From Thiotrichales bacterium (GTDB taxonomy: Bacteria > Pseudomonadota > Gammaproteobacteria > J044), in assembly GCA_024762895.1 (NCBI GenBank), contig JANTGN010000185.1:1-5157 (forward strand): a DNA stretch of 5,157 nt, in the 5' to 3' direction. The notes under the pieces are model-generated. The model saw nothing but the letters and a program-made list of their open reading frames with translations. It did no database searches and was not told the origin of the DNA. The translations under genes and the position numbers were made by a program. Shown piece by piece: positions 1 to 4,557 of this stretch (position 1 is the stretch's first letter; every line of letters begins with the position of its first letter).

Positions 1-137
1 ATCCGGACCAGACCATGACCATAGGCGTCGGCCTTGACCACGGCCATGACCTGACTGTGACTCGCCGCCTGTTTGGCGCGTAACAGGTTATGTTGCAAGG
101 CCTTGAGATCGATGACAGCCTGGGCTGAGCGAATCAT
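1..137 (-). CDS. alr: Alanine racemase, N-terminal fragment (3' end cut by window edge)
   Basis: This is the first 45 codons of an alanine racemase, the PLP-dependent cytoplasmic enzyme that interconverts L- and D-alanine and supplies D-Ala for peptidoglycan. Reading begins at an ATG at 137-135 with MIRSAQAVIDLKALQHNLL and reaches the family signature AVVKADAYGHG at residues 32-42. Lys35 is the expected Schiff-base lysine for PLP. The catalytic tyrosine and the C-terminal beta domain lie outside the window. The start codon is 17 bp after the dnaB stop. An AGGA overlapping that stop is the only purine-rich stretch upstream and is rather distant, so translation may be partly coupled to dnaB. 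A dnaB-alr pair is common in Gammaproteobacteria. Whether this is the biosynthetic (alr) or catabolic (dadX) paralogue cannot be read from the fragment; the neighbourhood favours alr. Confidence 0.93.
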   Translation of the reverse strand, partial: MIRSAQAVIDLKALQHNLLRAKQAASHSQVMAVVKADAYGHGLVR

Positions 138-154
138 GAATAGAGGTCCACGTC

Positions 155-1549
155 CTAGAAAGAATCGCTACTGTAGACCTCGGGCGTAAAGTTCTCAAAC
201 CGCGTGTATTTGCCGAGGAATGTGAGGCGTACGGTACCGATGGGACCATTACGTTGCTTGGCGATGATGATTTCGGCCGTTCCCTTATCCGGACTATCCT
301 CGTTATAAACCTCATCACGATAGATAAAGACGATTAAATCGGCATCCTGCTCGATCGCACCCGACTCTCGAAGATCCGACATCACAGGCCGCTTATTGGG
401 CCGTTGTTCGAGACTACGGTTGAGCTGTGACAGGGCAATGATGGGTACACTCAGTTCCTTGGCCAGCGCCTTAAGCGACCGTGAGATTTCCGATATTTCT
501 GCGGCACGGTTGTCGGATGCCCCTGAGGTCTGCATCAGCTGCAGATAATCGATCACAATCAGGCCCATTTCACCATGCTCGCGATACAGGCGACGGGCTC
601 GGGCCCTCAGTTCGGTCGGTGAAAGGGCCGGTGTATCATCAATAAACAACGGCACCTCGGTCAGCATTCCCACCGCGCTGGTCAGACGTGGCCAGTCATC
701 ATCTTCCAGACGCCCCGTTCGCAAGCGGTGCTGATCGATACGCCCCATGGAAGACAACAGTCGATTGGTCAGCTGCTCACCGGGCATCTCCATACTAAAG
801 ACGGCAACGGGTTTTCTGTTCTTGACCGCCGCGTACTCGGCGATATTCATGGAAAATGTCGTCTTACCCATCGAGGGACGGCCGGCCACTATGACCAGGT
901 CACCCCCCTGCATACCGGAAGTCATGGTATCCAGATCATCATAGCCCGTGGGTACACCCGTAATCGGGTCATCACGCTCATGCAGGATCTCAATACGCTC
1001 TATGGTCTGCTTCAGCAGTTCGCGCATATCCTGAAAGCCCTGATTATTTCTTGCGCCCTGCTCCGCTATCTGGAAGACCTTCTTTTCCGCCTCATCCAGC
1101 AGGGCCTTGCTATCCGCCCCTTCAGGATTAAAACCTTTTTCCGATATCTCGGTCCCGACCTGTATGAGCTGACGCAGGATCGACTTTTCACGAACAATGT
1201 CGGCATAGGCGGCTATATTGGCGGCACTGGGGGTATCCTTGGCCAGGGTCCCCAGATAGGCCATACCGCCGGCATCACTGATCTGACCATTGCTTTCCAG
1301 CCACTCGGACATGGTGACCACATCAAATGGCTGATTGCGTTCGGCAAGACTGGCAATGGCTCGAAAGATCTGCCGATGATCATGCCGATAAAAATCGGTT
1401 TCCGTGACCCTGTCAGCGACCTGATCCCAGGCATTATTATCCAGCATCAACCCACCCAGCACGGCCTGCTCGGCCTCGATAGAATGCGGTGGAATCTTGA
1501 GATCTTCGACTGAACCGCGAAAGGAAGAGGATTTGATGATTTCTGCCAT
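155..1549 (-). CDS. dnaB: Replicative DNA helicase DnaB
   Basis: DnaB is the hexameric ring helicase that unwinds DNA 5'-3' on the lagging strand at the replication fork and recruits DnaG primase. The product is 464 aa, close to the 471 aa of the E. coli enzyme. The N-terminal domain (about residues 18-120, starting IPPHSIEAEQAVLGGLM) is followed by a linker and then the RecA-like domain. That domain has Walker A GRPSMGKT at 223-230, the catalytic glutamate in FSMEM (Glu254), Walker B LIVIDYLQLM at 330-339, the LSQLNR motif at 373-378, and KQRNGP at 431-436, which supplies the likely arginine finger (Arg433). No intein interrupts these motifs, although DnaB is a frequent intein host. The ATG at 1549 gives the usual N-terminus; its ribosome binding site is weak. 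An intrinsic terminator separates it from rplI, so it probably heads its own unit with alr. Confidence 0.98.
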   Translation of the reverse strand: MAEIIKSSSFRGSVEDLKIPPHSIEAEQAVLGGLMLDNNAWDQVADRVTETDFYRHDHRQIFRAIASLAERNQPFDVVTMSEWLESNGQISDAGGMAYLGTLAKDTPSAANIAAYADIVREKSILRQLIQVGTEISEKGFNPEGADSKALLDEAEKKVFQIAEQGARNNQGFQDMRELLKQTIERIEILHERDDPITGVPTGYDDLDTMTSGMQGGDLVIVAGRPSMGKTTFSMNIAEYAAVKNRKPVAVFSMEMPGEQLTNRLLSSMGRIDQHRLRTGRLEDDDWPRLTSAVGMLTEVPLFIDDTPALSPTELRARARRLYREHGEMGLIVIDYLQLMQTSGASDNRAAEISEISRSLKALAKELSVPIIALSQLNRSLEQRPNKRPVMSDLRESGAIEQDADLIVFIYRDEVYNEDSPDKGTAEIIIAKQRNGPIGTVRLTFLGKYTRFENFTPEVYSSDSF

Positions 1550-1627
1550 GCTGGAATCTTACTATGAATGTTTCTAGATGATACCCCTAAAAAATGCTGA
1601 CGGGGAGGCAACAAGCTGTCGAAAGCC

Positions 1628-1636
1628 TGTGGAAAA
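1628..1636 (-). promoter_or_regulatory. DnaA-box-like 9-mer upstream of dnaB
   Basis: The minus strand reads TTTTCCACA here, which fits the relaxed DnaA-box consensus TTWTNCACA and differs at one position from the strong box TTATCCACA. It lies 78 bp upstream of the dnaB start, between the rplI terminator and dnaB. A single box can occur by chance and no second box is visible nearby. DnaA control of dnaB is therefore a suggestion only. I found no convincing -35/-10 pair in the same gap: a TATCAT at 1577-1582 lacks a -35 partner. Confidence 0.3.
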
Positions 1637-1645
1637 ACTGTGCGC

Positions 1646-1674
1646 TAAAAACAAACCGCCCTCTGAGAGGGCGG
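1646..1674 (-). terminator. Rho-independent terminator after rplI
   Basis: On the minus strand a perfect 8-bp stem (CCGCCCTC with GAGGGCGG, 3-nt loop TCA, positions 1656-1674) is followed at once by the U-rich tract TTTGTTTTTAG (1645-1655). It begins 40 nt after the rplI stop codon. Stem strength, tight loop and U-tract on the transcribed strand make this a standard intrinsic terminator. It should end the rpsF-rpsR-DUF2232-rplI message and separate it from dnaB. Confidence 0.92.
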
Positions 1675-1714
1675 CGTGCCAGGCCGAAGAAAGAACGACC
1701 AGGATTGGGAAGAC

Positions 1715-2164
1715 TTACTCTTCGCCGATGATAGTCAGCTTGATGCTGGCATCAACATCACTATGCAGATGCAGAGCAATATCGTACTCACCAGCCATAC
1801 GAATCACGCCTTCGGGCAGACGAACTTCACGTTTGGCCAGTTCTACGCCATTAGCAGTCACGGCTTCGGCGATATCCATGGTGCCCACTGAACCAAACAG
1901 CTTGCCTTCGCCGCCGGATTTCATGGTAATGGTGATCTCCATTCCATCCAGTTTTTCGCCGCGGGCCTTTGCATTGGCCAGGGCCTCAGCAGCGGCCTTT
2001 TCCAGCTCGGCACGACGTGCTTCAAACTCGGCAATATTCTCGGCTGTTGCGTACTTTGCCTTGCCGCTGGGTACCAGGAAGTTACGCGCATAACCAGAAC
2101 GTACTGCCACCTTATCACCCAGATCACCCAGGTTTTCCACTTTCTCCAGAAGAATTACTTCCAT
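1715..2164 (-). CDS. rplI: 50S ribosomal protein L9
   Basis: L9 binds 23S rRNA near the base of the L1 stalk and affects reading-frame maintenance. The chosen start is the ATG at 2164, giving MEVILLEKVENLGDLGDKV and 149 aa, the same length as E. coli L9. A GTG at 2173 and an ATG at 2167 are in frame just upstream. The Shine-Dalgarno AAGGTG at 2171-2176 lies 6 nt before 2164 and overlaps the GTG, so the two later ATGs are the realistic choices and 2164 fits the family best. The N-terminal RNA-binding domain (1 to about 52) contains GYARNFLVP. A long alanine- and glutamate-rich connecting helix (about 43-75) follows, and the C-terminal domain has GEGKLFGSVGTMDIAEAV and KREVRLPEG. It is the last gene of its operon, 36 nt after the membrane-protein gene and 40 nt before the terminator. 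Confidence 0.98.
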   Translation of the reverse strand: MEVILLEKVENLGDLGDKVAVRSGYARNFLVPSGKAKYATAENIAEFEARRAELEKAAAEALANAKARGEKLDGMEITITMKSGGEGKLFGSVGTMDIAEAVTANGVELAKREVRLPEGVIRMAGEYDIALHLHSDVDASIKLTIIGEE

Positions 2165-2170
2165 CATGCC

Positions 2171-2176
2171 CACCTT
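2171..2176 (-). promoter_or_regulatory. Shine-Dalgarno that sets the rplI start
   Basis: AAGGTG on the minus strand sits 6 nt upstream of the ATG at 2164 and 3 nt upstream of the ATG at 2167. It overlaps the in-frame GTG at 2173, which rules that codon out as the start. The surrounding leader (2174-2195) is AT-rich, as expected for an accessible initiation region. Confidence 0.75.
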
Positions 2177-2200
2177 AATTTAATGTGTTAATAAAGCCGG

Positions 2201-3103
2201 CTAACCCACCTTGGGAGTCAGCCTCCTGCGGAAATCCGCAAAACTATCGATGAGGCCGGTTGCCGTCAACATGGCCATCATTTGAGGCAGTGCTATAAAC
2301 ATCAGCACATACATCACAGTCAATACCGCCACATGCCAGCCAAACTTTCGATTCAGCGCATGCATGACGGCAAGTCCCTGGAAAAAAAACGGCACCAGGA
2401 TCAACAACAACAGTTCCTGCAGACTACTTTGCTTCAATAGCACTGCCAGAACGAAAAAAACCACGGCCACGATGGCTGGCCAGTTTCCAAGTCTAAGGGC
2501 CTGGAATTCCTTACTGAATCCACCGGGGTTAAACAACTGGGCCTGCCAGGCCCTGGCCATCAACAACGCCAGGGTGCTACTCGTCAAAACAGAGACTGCG
2601 ATTATCCCCGTCATGAGACCCGATACCTGGGGTATCACGGCCTTCAGGGTTTCGCTCTCCTGGGAACTGGTCTGTTGTAGCACCGGCTCCAGTATCTTAT
2701 TCAACAGCTCCTGCCATAGCAGCTCCAGATCGGGTATCAGGGCATGCGCCATTAATACCGCAACGGCCAGTACACCGACCCCCAACTGAAAGGTCATCGC
2801 CCATGAGCCGCTTTGTCTCAGGACCAGGGCCAGCAACCATACGGGAAGCCACTGACTCAGGCCATAACTCAGGCCCATGATAGGGCTATCTAATCCCAGA
2901 CCCAGGACCGCCAGTACCAGCGCTCCTAATCCGATGATAGAAAGACCTGCCTGCCACCCCTTTCTTAACGTCACCAGGCCCACCGCTGCGCCGCTAATCA
3001 GCGAAAACGGCGGCAGGAACAGTGCCAATACAGCAAAGGTGACAGCAATGGCCACGGCCTGGAGACGTCCGGCCATGACCAGCTTGCCAAGCGATCCAAA
3101 CAT
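2201..3103 (-). CDS. Multi-pass membrane protein, DUF2232/YybS-like
   Basis: This predicted inner-membrane protein of 300 aa has no known biochemical role. It has about eight or nine hydrophobic segments, roughly at residues 12-30, 33-46, 52-70, 76-95, 102-122, 160-184, 208-224, 228-250 and 256-283. The polar stretch 123-158 probably forms the largest loop. The C-terminal TGLIDSFADFRRR (282-294), a short D-x(4)-DFR-like motif after the last helix, resembles DUF2232 proteins; with the gene position this is the basis of the family call. From family knowledge, Pseudomonas carries a membrane protein of this kind between rpsR and rplI, and Bacillus yybS also lies near rplI. The ATG at 3103 is 31 nt after the rpsR stop and has no recognisable Shine-Dalgarno. 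A 6-bp hairpin occupies that space. Met10 (3076) is an alternative start, also without a good ribosome binding site. No enzyme motif is visible. The family call is moderate; the membrane assignment is firm. Confidence 0.85.
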   Translation of the reverse strand: MFGSLGKLVMAGRLQAVAIAVTFAVLALFLPPFSLISGAAVGLVTLRKGWQAGLSIIGLGALVLAVLGLGLDSPIMGLSYGLSQWLPVWLLALVLRQSGSWAMTFQLGVGVLAVAVLMAHALIPDLELLWQELLNKILEPVLQQTSSQESETLKAVIPQVSGLMTGIIAVSVLTSSTLALLMARAWQAQLFNPGGFSKEFQALRLGNWPAIVAVVFFVLAVLLKQSSLQELLLLILVPFFFQGLAVMHALNRKFGWHVAVLTVMYVLMFIALPQMMAMLTATGLIDSFADFRRRLTPKVG

Positions 3104-3111
3104 AGACTAGT

Positions 3112-3128
3112 GCCGACTCAGGGTCGGC
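3112..3128 (-). other. Hairpin between rpsR and the membrane-protein gene
   Basis: GCCGAC and GTCGGC form a perfect 6-bp stem with a 5-nt loop (CCTGA on the minus strand). It begins 6 nt after the rpsR stop codon and ends 8 nt before the next ATG. No U-tract follows, so it is not a standard terminator. It occupies the place of the downstream ribosome binding site and may reduce translation of the membrane protein or protect the upstream ribosomal-protein mRNA from 3' decay. Both roles are inferences. Confidence 0.55.
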
Positions 3129-3134
3129 TAGAGA

Positions 3135-3359
3135 TCAATGATGATCAGTAAATGGCAGCAGGGCCAGGAAGCGCGCACGCTTGATGGCAGCAGCCAGCTG
3201 ACGCTGATAGCGTGCACTCGTACCGGTAATGCGACTGGGTACGATCTTACCGGTCTCGGTAATATAGTTCTTCAGAGTGGCCAGATCCTTGTAATCGATC
3301 TGATCGACACCTTCAGCAGTAAAACGGCAGTATCTTCTACGACGAAAATAACGTGACAT
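3135..3359 (-). CDS. rpsR: 30S ribosomal protein S18
   Basis: S18 forms a heterodimer with S6 on the platform of the 30S subunit. The product is 74 aa, almost the same length as the E. coli protein and nearly identical through its core. It has the basic N-terminus MSRYFRRRRYCRFTAEG, IDYKDLATLKNYITETGKI at 21-39, and VPSRITGTSARYQRQL at 40-55, ending in an Arg/Lys-rich helix and a short tail. The ATG at 3359 is preceded by AAAGGA with a 6-nt spacer, a strong ribosome binding site. It follows rpsF by 72 nt. In enteric bacteria priB occupies this gap; here it is too short for a gene and I see only an AT-rich leader and a weak 4-bp hairpin (GCCT/AGGC). Expression is presumably tied to rpsF. Confidence 0.98.
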   Translation of the reverse strand: MSRYFRRRRYCRFTAEGVDQIDYKDLATLKNYITETGKIVPSRITGTSARYQRQLAAAIKRARFLALLPFTDHH

Positions 3360-3431
3360 TGTCTATCCTTTAAAATTTCGTTTAATCAAGATGCTCGCTC
3401 ATAGCCTGTCAGGCGATGATGGAGACTTTCG

Positions 3432-3869
3432 TTACTCGGCCTGAGGAGCCTCTTCAGCAACTTCCTCGCCTTCGGCTTCTGCAGCGACTTCAGTCTCTTC
3501 AGAGACTTCTTCGCTAGCGGCAGGCTTGCTGCTCTCGCTCTCACCTTCGTCTTTATCCTTGGCCAGGACGGAGGTCTCAGTAACAGCTTCTTCCATACGC
3601 AGCATCATGTTGCGCAGAACGGCATCGTTAAAGCGGAATGCACTTTCGAGTTCGTCCAGGGCATCCTGATTACATTCGATATTCATCAGCACGTAATGTG
3701 CCTTATGAATCTTATTGATGGGATAGGCAAGCTGTCGACGACCCCAGTCTTCCAGACGGTGGATGCTTCCACCTTGGCCTTCGATCATGCCACGATAACG
3801 TTCAATCATCGCAGGCACCTGCTCGCTCTGGTCAGGGTGGACCAGAAACACAACTTCGTAGTGACGCAT
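3432..3869 (-). CDS. rpsF: 30S ribosomal protein S6 with long acidic C-terminal tail
   Basis: S6 binds the central domain of 16S rRNA together with S18. The ferredoxin-like core occupies about residues 1-98, from MRHYEVVFLVHPDQSEQVP through EDWGRRQLAYPINKIHKAHYV (40-60) to FRFNDAVLRNMMLRMEEAV (78-96). Beyond it the protein carries a low-complexity acidic tail: residues 105-145 contain 15 Glu and 2 Asp in 41 residues, with only two lysines. Total length is 145 aa, against roughly 131-135 for E. coli S6. In E. coli, RimK adds glutamates to the S6 C-terminus; this gene encodes many already. The ATG at 3869 has AAGGAG with a 5-nt spacer. It is the first gene of the ribosomal unit, with a good promoter and a structured leader upstream, and the leader probably mediates S6:S18 feedback. 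Confidence 0.97.
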   Translation of the reverse strand: MRHYEVVFLVHPDQSEQVPAMIERYRGMIEGQGGSIHRLEDWGRRQLAYPINKIHKAHYVLMNIECNQDALDELESAFRFNDAVLRNMMLRMEEAVTETSVLAKDKDEGESESSKPAASEEVSEETEVAAEAEGEEVAEEAPQAE

Positions 3870-3944
3870 TGTAGCTCCTTACGGATTAAAGCCTCCCGGA
3901 ATACCCGGTGAGACAAGGAGAATCCGGGAAGATCCCCGGAAAAA
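3870..3944 (-). promoter_or_regulatory. rpsF mRNA leader, candidate S6:S18-binding regulatory structure
   Basis: The leader of about 75 nt has three structural elements on the minus strand. A 6-bp hairpin (TCCGGG/CCCGGA, 6-nt loop, 3923-3940) lies close to the expected transcription start. A second hairpin at 3893-3912 pairs CUC with GAG and CCGG with CCGG around a GUAUU loop, leaving one bulged A. It carries the sequence CACCGG, so a CCG (3906-3908) follows the bulge. Third, CUCCUUGU (3913-3920) can pair with GUAAGGAG (3875-3882): six Watson-Crick pairs and two G-U pairs. That would bury the rpsF Shine-Dalgarno and enclose the second hairpin. A conserved CCG in a bulge flanked by a stem and hairpin is the published signature of the S6:S18 complex-binding motif in rpsF leaders. 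The match here is by eye only. Confidence 0.55.
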
Positions 3945-3950
3945 CGCGCG

Positions 3951-3979
3951 ATTCTAGCGAAAATATGGTGTTGGCGCAA
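3951..3979 (-). promoter_or_regulatory. Sigma70-type promoter of the rpsF operon
   Basis: On the minus strand a -35 TTGCGC (3974-3979) and a -10 TAGAAT (3951-3956, five of six consensus bases) are separated by exactly 17 bp. A GC-only stretch CGCGCG (3945-3950) follows the -10. Such discriminators are typical of promoters for the translation machinery that are inhibited by ppGpp. Transcription should start near 3944, leaving a 5' leader of about 75 nt. AT-rich sequence with an ATCTAT/ATAGAT inverted repeat (3979-3984, 3997-4002) lies upstream of the -35 and could aid activity; I do not assign it a role. Confidence 0.75.
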
Positions 3980-4015
3980 TCTATATCAGGGTTTTAATAG
4001 ATCACAGACCGGGAT

Positions 4016-4441
4016 TTAGCACTGCTCCCATGGCAGGCCATGAAAACGCCAGCCTCCCAGGCTACTACGATGATGGTGTTCATCACGTTCGCCTTCAAAG
4101 CCCTCATCGACATGAAAAACGCTCTTGAAACCGGCATCGATCAGTACCTGGCCCGCTTCCCTGGAGCGTTTGCCACTACGACAGATCAGAATGACCGGGG
4201 CACAGCCATCATCCCGCGAACAGGACTTTCCCCCCAGCATCAACTGGCGTACTTCCGTGGCAAAACGTGGATTGATCTCCCAGTCAGGCTCATCAATCCA
4301 GGCAATATGGACGGCCCCGGCAGGATGACCCACGAACAGGTATTCCATGCTCGAGCGTATATCGACCAGTACGGCACGGGGATCATCCTGCATCAGTTGC
4401 CAGGCCTGTTTGGGTTTGAGGTCTTTCAATTCTTGGCTCAT
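4016..4441 (-). CDS. Single-domain rhodanese-like protein
   Basis: This small cytoplasmic protein of 141 aa has one rhodanese (sulfurtransferase) domain. It contains the early VLVDIRSSMEYLFVGHPAGAVHI (24-46) and the active-site loop CRSGKRS at 87-93, in which Cys87 would carry the persulfide. The C-terminus, GFEGERDEHHHRSSLGGWRFHGLPWEQC, is seen in proteobacterial single-domain rhodaneses. No signal peptide or second domain is visible. The in vivo sulfur donor and acceptor are unknown. The start is uncertain. ATG 4441 (MSQELKDLKP) gives a typical N-terminus but only a distant AGGG. ATG 4501 or GTG 4498 would add about 20 residues unlike the domain, yet GGAAGG lies just upstream. A still longer reading to 4597 overlaps rlmB and is unlikely. 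The gene sits between rlmB and the rpsF promoter and may be co-transcribed with rlmB. Confidence 0.88.
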   Translation of the reverse strand: MSQELKDLKPKQAWQLMQDDPRAVLVDIRSSMEYLFVGHPAGAVHIAWIDEPDWEINPRFATEVRQLMLGGKSCSRDDGCAPVILICRSGKRSREAGQVLIDAGFKSVFHVDEGFEGERDEHHHRSSLGGWRFHGLPWEQC

Positions 4442-4475
4442 GGTTGCTATGGCCCTGCATTTATGAAGATTCGGC

Positions 4476-4506
4476 AGGGAATGACATTCTATCGACACCA
4501 TTCCCT
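4476..4506. repeat. 8-bp inverted repeat bracketing a -10-like hexamer upstream of the rhodanese gene
   Basis: AGGGAATG (4476-4483) and CATTCCCT (4499-4506) are perfect inverted copies separated by 15 bp. The spacer contains TAGAAT on the minus strand (4486-4491), a good -10 hexamer pointing at the rhodanese gene 45 bp away. The -35 position (near TTCTGG) is poor. The arrangement could be an operator around a weak or activated promoter, or an RNA hairpin in an rlmB-rhodanese transcript. No regulator can be named. Confidence 0.45.
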
Positions 4507-4557
4507 TCCAGAAGAGACTAGACCAGATCCGGGTTTCTGTGATCCAGTGGGCCTTAA

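Noticed and set aside
728..1513. Plus-strand open frame of 261 codons opposite dnaB
   Set aside because: It lies wholly antisense to a clear dnaB. The product has no recognisable domain and reads as a shadow of the helicase sequence.
1577..1582. TATCAT as the -10 box of a dnaB promoter
   Set aside because: At spacings of 16-19 bp the upstream hexamers are C-rich (around TCCCCG) and do not resemble a -35. There is no extended -10 TGn. A dnaB promoter is expected in this gap but I cannot place it.
2165..2173. GTG at 2173 as the start of rplI
   Set aside because: The GTG overlaps the Shine-Dalgarno, and the resulting MGMM N-terminus does not fit L9 proteins, which begin directly at M-x-VILL.
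2227..2240. TGCGGA/TCCGCA palindrome followed by AGGAGG inside the membrane-protein gene
   Set aside because: It is explained by codons for the arginine-rich DFRRRL segment. No plausible start codon lies at a usable distance from the AGGAGG.
3979..4002. ATCTAT/ATAGAT inverted repeat as a terminator for the rhodanese gene
   Set aside because: The 6-bp stem is AT-rich, has a 12-nt loop and lacks a U-tract, so it is too weak for an intrinsic terminator. It may simply reflect AT-rich sequence upstream of the rpsF promoter.
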